Of a DNA stretch of 64,000 nt, positions 54,601 through 61,777 are shown piece by piece (position 1 is the first letter of the stretch; each line of letters starts with the position of its first letter). A program made the position numbers and the translations under genes. The notes below the pieces were generated by a model. The model was not told the DNA's origin. It made no database searches and saw only the letters and a program-made list of their open reading frames with translations. Source of the stretch: an uncultured Oscillatoriales cyanobacterium (GTDB lineage: Bacteria; Cyanobacteriota; Cyanobacteriia; Cyanobacteriales; Microcoleaceae). Location: assembly GCA_903893625.1 (NCBI GenBank), contig CAITND010000052.1, positions 1 through 64,000 of the forward strand, read 5' to 3'.

Positions 54601-55639
54601 GACGTTGCTTCATGGATAAAGATTGTTGAAAAAGAGGTTCTGCTTCGCTGTATTTCCCTTGATTATAATAAAGACTAGCTAGATTATTTAAGCTATGAGC
54701 TAAATCAGAATGATCGCCAGGAAACAGGCGTTGCCTCATTTCTAAAGCTTGTTGATAAAGAGGTTCTGCTTCGCTGTATTTTCCTTGAGTTAAGTATAAG
54801 TTAGCTAAATTATTTAAGCTATAAGTCAAATCAAAATGATCATCAGTAAACAGACGTTGCCTCATGGCTAATGCTTGTTGATAAAGAGGTTCTGCTTCGC
54901 TGTATTTCCCTTGACAATAGTAGAGTAGACCTAGATTATTTAAGCTGTGAGCTAAATCAAAATGATCGTCAGTAAACAGACGTTGCCTCATCTCTAACGC
55001 TTGTTGATAAAGAGGTTCTGCTTCGCTGTATTTTCCTTGATAATAGTAGAGTAGACCTAAATTATTTAAGCTGTGAGCTAAATCAAAATGATCGTGTGGA
55101 AACAGACGTTGCCTCATAGCTAAAGCTTGTTGATAAAGAGGTTCGGCTTGGGTGTATTTCCCTTGACCAAAGTATAAGTTAGCTAAATTATTTAAGCTAT
55201 GAGCCAAATCAAAATAATCACCGAAAAAGAGGCGTTGCCTCATGGATAACGCTTGTTGATAAAGAGGTTCGGCTTCGTTGTATTTCCCTTGAGAATAGTA
55301 GAGTAGACCTAAATTATTTAAGCTGTGAGCTAAATCAAAATTATCGTCAGTAAACAGACGTTGCCTCATGGATAACGCTTGTTGATAAAAAGGTTCGGCT
55401 TCGCTGTATTTCCCTTGAGTATAATAGAGGACACCTAAATTATTTAAACGAAGAGCTATCTCAGGATTCTCATTAACCCAGATTTTCCGAGCTAAGTTTA
55501 AAGACTGTTCAGCTAATTCAATAGCTTCATTAAATTCACCTTGTTGATATAGTGCATCAACTCTCTGCGTTAAATTGTAGTAAATTTCTTGTTCTCTGGT
55601 ATTTGAAAAAGAATCACCTGATTGATTAAATATATTCAT
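51698..55639 (-). CDS. TPR-CHAT protein (caspase-HetF-associated protease)
   Basis: A 1313-aa protein. Residues about 20-680 hold around 15 tetratricopeptide units of 42 aa, most nearly identical (SLNNLANLYxxQGKYSEAEPLYQQAL). A helical linker follows, then a CHAT domain from about 950, with catalytic His1099 in ATHGFF and Cys1184 in LIACKTAIG, both intact. CHAT proteins are caspase-like proteases. TPR-CHAT pairs act as effectors in type III-E CRISPR and in other bacterial defence systems. No CRISPR is nearby. I chose ATG 55639 (MNIFNQSG). A longer frame to 55777 begins in the palindrome-rich DNA and is unlikely. Confidence 0.9.
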   Translation of the reverse strand: MNIFNQSGDSFSNTREQEIYYNLTQRVDALYQQGEFNEAIELAEQSLNLARKIWVNENPEIALRLNNLGVLYYTQGKYSEAEPFYQQALSMRQRLFTDDNFDLAHSLNNLGLLYYSQGKYNEAEPLYQQALSMRQRLFFGDYFDLAHSLNNLANLYFGQGKYTQAEPLYQQALAMRQRLFPHDHFDLAHSLNNLGLLYYYQGKYSEAEPLYQQALEMRQRLFTDDHFDLAHSLNNLGLLYYCQGKYSEAEPLYQQALAMRQRLFTDDHFDLTYSLNNLANLYLTQGKYSEAEPLYQQALEMRQRLFPGDHSDLAHSLNNLASLYYNQGKYSEAEPLFQQSLSMKQRLFSGDHFDLAYSLNNLADLYLNQGKYSKAEPLYQQALEMSQRLVHNDHPYLALSLNNLANIYYNQGKYGEAEPLFQQALSMKQRLFTDDHFDLATSLNDVANLYNVQGKYSQAEPLYQQALEMRQRLFSGDHSDLAKSLNNLASLYYNQGKYSEAEPLFQQSLEMRQRLFPDDHPVLATFLNNLGYCYNTQGKYSEAEPFYQESLAMTKRLFQDDHPDVACSLNNLALLYQAQGKYSEAEPLHQEALAMRQRLFLGDHPNVATCLNSVGLLYNAQGKYSDAESFYNNALAMREHLFPNGHREVVETLNNLANLYIATNHPKQALEKFKEATEVQHRLISQEFVGSSENDRMRFLDKIRTTQYALLSLVYQYYYPLEESEEKSHAIYTALDLILKRKALSNAASAAFNAAMYSDRYPQKLKDSFQTWRECWQQIINLQSSLYLPENLQRLEPNQQLLKQLYIEVETLEKNITAQVPELRLENQFVDRKAIALELPENSTLIEFAYFPVYDFTNKQYQTPRYLAFILPAKQPETVQMIDLGEAEKIDDLISKVRQAVSQLKLDNMGISTKTWKPETAEPQNPFIELTTTIFKPLQNYLQGQQLFICPDGALTLIPFEILPLDPENNQLLIDQYHITYLTAGRDLLRYQYQPKRTASEPLVIADPNFDLSVNEAVAIAPNPIPKPDLSINLNSLTQEIIATLGIEDQKPFSPVPQTREIAEIFANKFNVTPLLQNQALKTYLTNGKCPHKLVLATHGFFLPQNDPPQPNLLKGEFLGEGFRLGQIETTENPLLRSGLALAGANTWLLGGEMLPEAGEGIVFAQDVAGFDLWATELIILIACKTAIGDVKNGEGVKGLRSAFTAAGARILIMSLWSVPTQVTILLMNRFFVNINQEKLSCQQALQEAQNYIRTMTREQLQSLPTGQQIIQEIQVGFEHFPELLKQWESQPYPLQDRYFWGAWVCVGREYPP

Positions 55640-55715
55640 TGTTTTACCACTTTTTATATTTTGATGGGTTAGTAACTTCGGTTTTTCAAAGAAACCCGGT
55701 TTCTGGGTACACAGG

Positions 55716-55994
55716 TTAGTTGAGAGTGTTGATAAATTGTTGGACTTGATCAACATTAAGCTGGAGAATATTAGCAATTTTTTCTACAGAAAATCCTTCT
55801 TTTAATAACTGAGGAATGACCAACAACTTGCCTTCTACTTTCCCTCTTTCTTCACCAATTTTTTCTCCTTCCTCAATCAACTCTTGAGCAAACCGAGTTT
55901 TTCTTAAATCATCTACACCAAACATAGCTTCTAACTCCTGACGACTCATTTGGGGTAATTTTGCTAAAACAATCGTTTCTAATAAGTTTAACAA
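55716..55994 (-). pseudogene. Partial tandem copy of the DUF2887 nuclease C-terminus
   Basis: A 92-codon frame (MLNLLETIVLAKLPQMSRQELEAMFGVDDLRKTRFAQELIEEGE) that repeats the last part of the gene at 56087-56887 almost exactly. The similarity extends upstream to about 56022 and ends next to two GAAACCCGGTTTC palindromes. The catalytic part is missing. It is a duplicated fragment, but it retains an open frame and might make a short protein. The two copies differ mostly around residues 45-60. Confidence 0.85.
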
Positions 55995-56086
55995 TTGTAA
56001 CCGAGAAGGTTCATCGGAAAATTGTTGTTTGACTAGGTTCTTAGAAACCCGGTTTCTTTGAGAAACCCGGTTTCTGGGTACATCGG

Positions 56087-56887
56087 TTAGTTGAGAGTAT
56101 TGATAAATTGTCGGACTTGCTCGATATCCAATTGTAAAATATCGGCAATTTCCTCAACAGAAAAACCTTTTCCTAATAAGCGAGGAATTGTTTGCAATTT
56201 ACCTTTAATTTCCCCTCTTTGCTCCCCCTCTTCAATCAACTCTTGAGCAAACCGAGTTTTTCTTAAATCATCTACACCAAACATAGCTTCTAACTCCTGA
56301 CGACTCATTTGAGGTAACTTTGCTAAAACAATCGTTTCTAATAAGTTTAACAATTGTAGCCGAGAAGGTTCATCCGTGAATTGTGCTTTGACTTGAGCAA
56401 TTAACCGAGTCACTCTCTCTAAGAGTTCTTTCTTCTTGGCGACAATTAATTGAATAATTTGTACACCTAAAGGTGTCGTTTCACTGACTTCTATTTCATT
56501 CAAATAGATGCACTTGACCAGAGGAGAATCTAAAAAGGGTTGAACAGACTCTCGTTGTCTAGCTGTGGGTTCAATGCTACGACTCCTGAAAATAATCATA
56601 GCACGCCATCTTAAAGCCGGATCATTGTCTCTCAGATAGGTAAAAATCTCGGAAAATAAACGCAGATAAATTTTCGGGTCTTTTTGAAATTGTACCTCGG
56701 TAAAATAAATCGGGTTTTCCGGGTTTTCGGGTAAAAATACCCCATCAATTCTAAAGGCGGTCTGTTTTAATTCAACGGAATCAAAACGGTAATCATTCAC
56801 CAATTCCGGTGATTCTCCCCACAACTCAAAGAAGGTTTGGGGTAAGTCTTTGAAAATGCGATAAAAAATGTGATCGGTTTTCATCAT
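56087..56887 (-). CDS. Rpn/DUF2887-family PD-(D/E)XK nuclease-like protein
   Basis: A 266-aa member of the Rpn (recombination-promoting nuclease) group. The core starts TDHIFYRIFKDLPQTFFELWGESPELV. The nuclease motif reads FRIDGVFLPENPENPIYFTEVQFQKD (Asp, then Glu-x-Gln in place of E-x-K). A RAMIIFRSRSIEP strand follows, and the C-terminal part has LPQMSRQELEAMFGVDDLRKTRFAQELIEEGEQRGEIKGK. Rpn proteins are associated with recombination and, more recently, with phage defence. It shares direction and palindrome-marked gaps with the TPR-CHAT gene. Confidence 0.85.
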   Translation of the reverse strand: MMKTDHIFYRIFKDLPQTFFELWGESPELVNDYRFDSVELKQTAFRIDGVFLPENPENPIYFTEVQFQKDPKIYLRLFSEIFTYLRDNDPALRWRAMIIFRSRSIEPTARQRESVQPFLDSPLVKCIYLNEIEVSETTPLGVQIIQLIVAKKKELLERVTRLIAQVKAQFTDEPSRLQLLNLLETIVLAKLPQMSRQELEAMFGVDDLRKTRFAQELIEEGEQRGEIKGKLQTIPRLLGKGFSVEEIADILQLDIEQVRQFINTLN

Positions 56888-57014
56888 CCCTCCCAGAAAC
56901 AGAAACCGGGTTTCTGCGTTAACTGTTGCTATTAACAGAAAGATTGGTTAAGAAACCCGGTTTCTCACCCCCACCCTTTCATCATCACTCCCAGAAACCA
57001 GGTTTCTCTAAAAA

Positions 57015-57884
57015 TTAGGCTGTAATCAAATATTTGTGTCGCATCACCTCACACTGATTTTGATTAACATGATTCAACAAATCTGCTAAATGCTTTGTTT
57101 GTAATTCTAGCGGATTATCTTGGGGTTGAGGTAGCCAATCTAGCTGCGGATTATCTTGACTAAAAATAGCCAGAATTTCTTCATATCCGATAGGCGGTTG
57201 TACGGTAAAAACATCACCTTTGGGTAAAACTAATCTTCCCCAAGATGCGGGAAAATCAGGACTTAATTTAGAAGGCGAAAAACAGTATATTTCTCCCGAT
57301 GCAAATTTTTCTGTGACAATTAAATAGCCGGGATTATTCAAAATAAACTGATAATTGATTTCGCTTCCAATGGGAAATGATGGACAATCGGTTTGTGGGT
57401 GGGGATTCCATTGACCTTTAACCGCTATTCCCAGATGGGGTAATTGAATTTCTGAGGAAGATTGCTGAATCAAAATATTGGTAGTTTCTTTGGCGATCGT
57501 CCATAACTCTTGCCAAAGTTCGATGGTTGTTTCCGGTTTGATATTTTTTATATATTCAGGAAATATTTCCTCTCGTAGCCATTTTCGCACCCCTTCCCAA
57601 GTTTTATCATATTTGCCATCGGGATTATTTTCGTCTTTATAATCAAAACCATATTCTTTGAGTTTATCATAAATCGTTTTATGCCAACAGTCTCTCAAAG
57701 TATTATCTGAAAATACAAAGTCTTTTTCTTTTTTCAACGTCAGACTTAAATCTTTATCATTTTTGGGATTATTCTTAGACAATAATCGATGTTTAAAAGC
57801 GATCGCTGTATTCCCGGAAAAACCAAACTTAATCACCATGTCATCAAGAAATTGGCTTTCCCACTGTTGGTAAGATTTATTCAT
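57015..57884 (-). CDS. DUF4384-like protein with an unrecognised N-terminal domain
   Basis: A 289-aa protein. The second half (FPIGSEINYQFILNNPGYLIVTEKFASGEIYCFSPS, then VFTVQPPIGYEEILAIFS) follows the DUF4384 pattern, a beta domain often fused to caspase-like or kinase modules in cyanobacteria. The first 110 residues (WESQFLDDMVIKFGFSGNTAIAFKHRLL and, later, KTWEGVRKWLREEIFPEYIKNI) resemble the small helical effector-associated domains of bacterial conflict systems, though I cannot confirm that. Upstream of the Rpn-type gene on the same strand. Confidence 0.65.
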   Translation of the reverse strand: MNKSYQQWESQFLDDMVIKFGFSGNTAIAFKHRLLSKNNPKNDKDLSLTLKKEKDFVFSDNTLRDCWHKTIYDKLKEYGFDYKDENNPDGKYDKTWEGVRKWLREEIFPEYIKNIKPETTIELWQELWTIAKETTNILIQQSSSEIQLPHLGIAVKGQWNPHPQTDCPSFPIGSEINYQFILNNPGYLIVTEKFASGEIYCFSPSKLSPDFPASWGRLVLPKGDVFTVQPPIGYEEILAIFSQDNPQLDWLPQPQDNPLELQTKHLADLLNHVNQNQCEVMRHKYLITA

Positions 57885-58056
57885 GGGTTGCTCATTTATT
57901 CAGTTAGTCTGAACTAAAATAACAAATCCCTCCCTGTAATGTCAAGAGATTTCTTTAAAAATCTATATTTTTCTATCTCCGTAATTCTATCTAACTCTAT
58001 TACAAGTATTGAAGGACTTTGCTAATCTCAAAGCATCCCAATTTACAGAGTAATTT

Positions 58057-58209
58057 ATGGAATTTTTAATTGGAGTCTGGGTTTGCTGTGGGATTTGTTG
58101 CGCGATTATTGCTGAAAAGAAATACCGAGATCAAAAGTTATGGTTTTTCTTGGGTATTCTGTTTGGCATCTTTGCTTTAATTGCGATCGCTGTCTTACCT
58201 CCTGCTTAA
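58057..58209 (+). CDS. 50-aa small membrane protein
   Basis: A gene encoding MEFLIGVWVCCGICCAIIAEKK, then a basic loop and LWFFLGILFGIFALIAIAVLPPA. Two membrane helices flank a short YRDQK loop, an N-in, C-in hairpin. Four cysteines cluster in the first helix. The ending GIFALIAIAVLP is common in small cyanobacterial membrane proteins of unknown function. It precedes the GTPase gene by about 170 bp, with two GAAACC palindromes between. The start site is weakly supported (ACAGAG upstream). Confidence 0.7.
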   Translation: MEFLIGVWVCCGICCAIIAEKKYRDQKLWFFLGILFGIFALIAIAVLPPA

Positions 58210-58377
58210 AATAGAAACCCGGTTTCTTTGAGAAACCGGGTTTCTGGGAGGTGTGATCTTTTCCCTCTATCAAATTCTATCAAATTCGATTTACATCTCT
58301 GAGAGAGATAGTTAATCTAAAAACATAGAGAAAACCAATCTCTAAGCACCTTGAAAATAAAATAGGAGAAATCCATC

Positions 58378-59373
58378 ATGCAAGCTTTGTCTCAGGAGCA
58401 AATTGAACGGCTTAAAAAAGAGGCGATCGCTAGTTTTGTAAAAGCTGCAAATGCGCCCTTTATTGTCGCCGTTATTGGTCAAACGGGTGTTGGAAAAAGT
58501 TCATTGATTAATGCACTATTCAACACTGAATTAAAGACCGACGCAGTTAAACCTTGTACGATGACCGTTGAAAAGGTTGTTTTTAAAGGCAATAAAGGAG
58601 GGGAATTATGGTTTTATGACTTACCCGGAATTGGAGAATCTGAGTCCGCCGATGCACGGTATCTTGAGGACTATAAACAAAAGTTAATTGAAGCGGATGT
58701 TGTTCTCTGGTGTCTGCATTGTGATAACCGTTCAGTCACCTTTGATGTTATCGCTCTCAACAAGATTTTAGCATCATTTAGTCTGGAAAAACAGGCGCAA
58801 TTAATGAGCAAAATCACCTTTGTTTTAACCAAGGCAGATACTCTCAGTCATCCTGCTTGGTTGCTGGCAAAATTAGATAATACTTGGGGGATGTTTGCGC
58901 CAGGTAAATTCACTCGTGAAATTTTAGATCAGAAAGCGGAATATTATCAAGAAACTTTCTTGCGTCCCTATAGTCATGGCATTGTTTCTCGTACCTATAA
59001 TGACGGGAATTTCAAAATTGATGATCCTCGCTTTTCTTGGGATACCTATAGCATTGTGTTTCAAGGGTTTATGGACGCGACAACTCTCTCGGAACTTAAA
59101 GCTAACTATCCCCATTATCAAGAAGTGTTTAAACGACTTTACCAGAACTATCAAGTCATTCCCTGTTCTTCCTCTTTCCGGTTTAACTTAAACAAGTTAA
59201 TGCTGGTGATTGTCAACAAAATGGGTCAGGAAGCGATCGCTCGGTTTAACAACTTCTTGAATGATCAATTAGATAAACTTCCCTTTGCAAAAGCTAAGGA
59301 ATATTCCAATCTGATTGTTATCGATCCCAACAAAAACCGCAAACTCTTTGATTTGACTGAAACTCGAATTTAA
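58378..59373 (+). CDS. TRAFAC-class GTPase (YfjP/Era-like)
   Basis: A 331-aa GTPase. G1 is VIGQTGVGKSSLINALF (residues 34-42), G3 FYDLPGIGESES (Asp81), and G4 FVLTKAD (Thr151-Asp154). The T-loop CTMTVEK supplies G2. The second half is helical with no membrane segment. Such stand-alone GTPases are found as effectors or regulators in cyanobacterial conflict systems. TAGGAG precedes the ATG by 9 bp. A small gene follows at 59422, and the pair is closed by a terminator. Confidence 0.88.
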   Translation: MQALSQEQIERLKKEAIASFVKAANAPFIVAVIGQTGVGKSSLINALFNTELKTDAVKPCTMTVEKVVFKGNKGGELWFYDLPGIGESESADARYLEDYKQKLIEADVVLWCLHCDNRSVTFDVIALNKILASFSLEKQAQLMSKITFVLTKADTLSHPAWLLAKLDNTWGMFAPGKFTREILDQKAEYYQETFLRPYSHGIVSRTYNDGNFKIDDPRFSWDTYSIVFQGFMDATTLSELKANYPHYQEVFKRLYQNYQVIPCSSSFRFNLNKLMLVIVNKMGQEAIARFNNFLNDQLDKLPFAKAKEYSNLIVIDPNKNRKLFDLTETRI

Positions 59374-59379
59374 AAACCC

Positions 59380-59401
59380 TGGTGGGGGTTAACCCCCACC
59401 A
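59380..59401. repeat. Perfect 22-bp palindrome between the GTPase and 84-aa genes
   Basis: TGGTGGGGGTT at 59380 is followed directly by its reverse complement AACCCCCACCA to 59401. It starts 7 bp after the GTPase stop and 21 bp before the next start. There is no T-tract, so it is more likely an RNA stabiliser or binding site than a terminator. Confidence 0.85.
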
Positions 59402-59421
59402 ACTTATAATGGAGGTAAACC

Positions 59422-59676
59422 ATGAGCGAATTTGATGATCTGATCAAACAAATTACTCAGAATAATCAAGATCGGAATCAGCTTAAAAACGCTGTCAAGT
59501 CGGCGAACTTTAATAGTATTGCTGAAATTCTTTGGAAGGCAGCAGCTAAGTTACTGGGGGAGCATATTTCTGTTTTGAAAGAGCGGCCTTGGTTACGCTG
59601 GATTATTGAGGAATTAGCCCCTTGGCTTTATCATTTTATCCGTGAACATTGGACTCTGTTTTTTCCTTACTCCTAG
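59422..59676 (+). CDS. 84-aa protein downstream of the GTPase
   Basis: A small protein (MSEFDDLIKQITQNNQDRNQLKNAVKSANFNSIAEILWKAAAKLL then a Trp/aromatic-rich end, LRWIIEELAPWLYHFIREHWTLFF). The C-terminal 30 residues form an amphipathic or membrane-surface helix. Not recognised. The GGAGG is 8 bp before the ATG. Close linkage to the GTPase suggests the two work together, with this one perhaps as membrane anchor or effector. Inference only. Confidence 0.75.
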   Translation: MSEFDDLIKQITQNNQDRNQLKNAVKSANFNSIAEILWKAAAKLLGEHISVLKERPWLRWIIEELAPWLYHFIREHWTLFFPYS

Positions 59677-59804
59677 AATCAATTTCTAACTTAACACACT
59701 CATCTTTGACAGGACTCAACATGAGAGTCGAGAAACCGGGTTTCTAACACCGTTTTTATCAATAAAACCTACTTGTCTCTATTGAGAAACCCGGTTTCTA
59801 TTTA

Positions 59805-59837
59805 CAATAAGTCTGAAGACAGACTTATTGTTTTTTT
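59805..59837 (+). terminator. Intrinsic terminator of the GTPase operon
   Basis: CAATAAGTCTG pairs perfectly with CAGACTTATTG over 11 bp across a 4-nt AAGA loop, followed by seven T. It closes the transcript of the GTPase and 84-aa genes. Confidence 0.95.
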
Positions 59838-59979
59838 AATTCGTTATAATTTAATCCCCTATTGGCATCTAATCTCTGAATTCATCTTAAGTTATTCTTA
59901 TAATTTTTTCAAAATAGTTTAATTATTTAAAAGATTGTCAGGAAATCCATATATTTGACTGATAATTAGTCTCAATTAG

Positions 59980-60009
59980 TTGACGAGATTATAGGGGTTC
60001 TGGTACAAT
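59980..60009 (+). promoter_or_regulatory. Sigma-70-type promoter of the 38-codon gene (right copy)
   Basis: TTGACG at 59980 and TACAAT at 60004 with an 18-bp spacer, as in the left copy. The spacer differs from the left one at two positions only. It might also drive the downstream acyltransferase gene by readthrough. Confidence 0.75.
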
Positions 60010-60036
60010 TTAGGAAATACCTCTCAAGGGCTTATT

Positions 60037-60153
60037 GTGTCTACTTGTCAAAATAGCGTCTACAACCCTGATGCTGTCGTCAAATATCTGGGTTTTCTGA
60101 CAAAAATTCGGCTGCATGATACCCAATTTTTGGGGAAAATAGCCGAAGCTTGA
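60037..60153 (+). CDS. 38-aa small protein in the right direct repeat
   Basis: GTG at 60037 opens MSTCQNSVYNPDAVVKYLG, continuing FLTKIRLHDTQFLGKIAEA and ending TGA. A slightly weaker AAGGG is 6 bp before the start. The peptide differs from the left copy at three residues. No homology was recognised. The gene is the first element after the 8.2-kb segment and lies ahead of the acyltransferase, 150 bp away. Confidence 0.65.
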   Translation: MSTCQNSVYNPDAVVKYLGFLTKIRLHDTQFLGKIAEA

Positions 60154-60303
60154 GAGGGGTATCTTGACAAAAGGCACAATTTATGCTTTAAGATCAAAAG
60201 CGATCGCTATCTTAAAGAAAGCCCGATCTAAAGATTCCGATAGAGTTGGTTGCCAATTTCCTCAAAACTAGAGTATCTTGACGGATGCAAAGTTTACAGT
60301 TCT

Positions 60304-61173
60304 GTGATCTTGAACCCCTTCTTCAACCGAGACTCCTCTTCCAACCCAACCGCGAATTCCCGTTTCACAGGTTGGTCATTACAGGATCGTGATCCTGACT
60401 ATATCCAATCCTTAATGCCGTTTTTGGGCTGGTTCTATGACCATTATTTTCAGGTCGAAACCACCGGATGGGAAAATCTCCCACCTCAGAATAAGATGTT
60501 ATTAGTTGGTTCCCATAATGGGGGGTTAGCTGCACCCGATATGTTTATGGGGTTGTACGCTTGGTGTCGTCGCTTCGGAGCCGAACGATTGCTCTATGGA
60601 CTCATGCACCCGAAAGTCTGGCAGGTCGCTCCAGAAATAGCAGCTTCGGCGGTGCGTTGTGGAGCAGTTATCGCCCATCCGCGTATGGGAATGTCAGCTT
60701 TGCGGGAAGATGCGCCAGTTTTAGTCTATCCCGGTGGCGGAGAGGATGTGTTTCGACCCCATCGCTTACGCAATCAAATACATTTAGCAGGTCGTAAAGG
60801 ATTTATTAAGTTGGCACTGCGGGAGAAAGCCCCCATCGTTCCGGTAATTTCATCCGGTGCCCACGATACCTTAATTGTGCTGGCGGATATTTACGACTGG
60901 GTAAAACAACTGCATAACTTGGGAATGCCTTGGTTATTGGATCTTGACCCAGAGGTGTTTCCGATTTATTTGGGGTTGCCTTGGGGGTTAGGAATTGGGC
61001 CGTTACCGAATTTTCCCCTTCCGGCAAAAATTAAGATTCATATCTGTCCTGTGATTGAGTTTGAACGCAATGGACGAGAAGCCGCTAATGATCGAGAGTA
61101 TGTTGATGTTTGTTATCAACGGGTGAAAACAGCCATGCAACAGGAACTTGATCGTTTAACCGTTAACCGTTAA
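60304..61173 (+). CDS. Lysophospholipid/diacylglycerol acyltransferase-like protein (LPLAT superfamily)
   Basis: A 289-aa acyltransferase. The HX4-5D-like box is GSHNGGLAAPDMFM. The glycine-rich VLVYPGGGEDVFRPHRLRNQIHLAGRKGFIKLALREKAPIVPVISSGAHDTLIVL fits MGAT/DGAT-type members seen in cyanobacteria, and the FPLPAKIKIHICPVIEF end is consistent. It should act on membrane lipids or wax/triacylglycerol. The start is uncertain. I chose GTG 60304. TTG 60250 and others are in frame. There is no clean ATG before Met56. Confidence 0.82.
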   Translation: MILNPFFNRDSSSNPTANSRFTGWSLQDRDPDYIQSLMPFLGWFYDHYFQVETTGWENLPPQNKMLLVGSHNGGLAAPDMFMGLYAWCRRFGAERLLYGLMHPKVWQVAPEIAASAVRCGAVIAHPRMGMSALREDAPVLVYPGGGEDVFRPHRLRNQIHLAGRKGFIKLALREKAPIVPVISSGAHDTLIVLADIYDWVKQLHNLGMPWLLDLDPEVFPIYLGLPWGLGIGPLPNFPLPAKIKIHICPVIEFERNGREAANDREYVDVCYQRVKTAMQQELDRLTVNR

Positions 61174-61585
61174 CTGTCAACCGCCAACACTGCCTTTAAT
61201 ATTTTTTAACTAAAAAATGTTTCCGATTCTGCCTCTAGTCTTAAATTTTTATTAAGTTTTACTCTAAAGGAGTTGAAGACCGCCTAAGAATAGATCAAGG
61301 AAAAAATATTTTTTTTGACGAATTAACCTAGTAATGGGGGAATACTCCGTAAATTTCAAGGGTTTAGCATTGGGGATCAAGGATTTCTGACTAAAGAGAG
61401 ATTCTAAAAATTAGGTCAGGGTGTAAAAATTATTTTAGGGATCAATGAATAATTGAATCCATCTATTGAGTCAGAATAGATAGAATATTCGCTGAGTTCA
61501 GTGTTTTTATCAATCTTAAAAACAGCAAAATAAAATCTCATTTTTTCAAAAAATTATTAACGGGGTAGAACCCAAAGGATTAAAA
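61174..61585. other. Intergenic region, 412 bp
   Basis: AT-rich DNA with a short TTAACCGTTAACTG repeat run just after the acyltransferase gene. It should hold the promoter of the small zinc-ribbon gene. Nothing else was seen. Confidence 0.4.
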
Positions 61586-61759
61586 ATGGCTACTAAACAA
61601 ACGGTTCGTTGCCCTAATTGTGGCACTTTAGCAGAACGGTCTTATACCCGCCAAATCATTCAAACTCAATGTCATCGTTGTGACTATCTGATGATTACTT
61701 GTTCTGTGACAGGTAAAGTTGTAGAAGCCTATGCACCGGGGATTTCCGTTCGTTGTTAA
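61586..61759 (+). CDS. 57-aa zinc-ribbon protein
   Basis: A small cyanobacterial protein MATKQTVRCPNCGTLAERSYTRQ, then TQCHRCDYLMITCSVTGK and VVEAYAPGISVRC. A CPxCG...CxxC zinc ribbon makes nucleic-acid or protein binding likely. AAAGGA precedes the ATG by 7 bp. The family is often mislabelled as a replication-restart helicase. No partner can be inferred. It is convergent with the histidine kinase gene, 18 bp away. Confidence 0.8.
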   Translation: MATKQTVRCPNCGTLAERSYTRQIIQTQCHRCDYLMITCSVTGKVVEAYAPGISVRC

Positions 61760-61777
61760 ACGTGAGGTGTTGGGTTT

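Larger units (their letters stand above)
55691..59797. repeat. Ten-copy family of the 13-bp palindrome GAAACCCGGTTTC
   Basis: Copies begin at 55691, 56044, 56062, 56902, 56952, 56995, 58214, 58232, 59732 and 59785. Seven are GAAAC-C-CGGTTTC or GAAACCGGGTTTC forms, and one has an A in the centre. Most are followed by TGGG or TTTGA, and two pairs stand in tandem. All lie in the gaps around genes of the CHAT/GTPase segment, and I found none elsewhere in the window. They could be a binding site, hairpins or a spreading repeat. Confidence 0.9.
59887..60182 (+). repeat. Right copy of the 296-bp direct repeat
   Basis: The second copy of the sequence at 51375-51670, same orientation, no gaps, 8512 bp away. 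It begins 50 bp after the GTPase operon terminator and ends 67-122 bp before the acyltransferase start. The promoter and the 38-codon gene are both kept. Confidence 0.95.

Noticed and set aside
51698-55639. CRISPR array or tandem DNA repeat array
   Set aside because: The regular 126-bp units are coding TPR repeats. No array of 25-40-bp repeats with unique spacers occurs in the window, and there is no cas gene.
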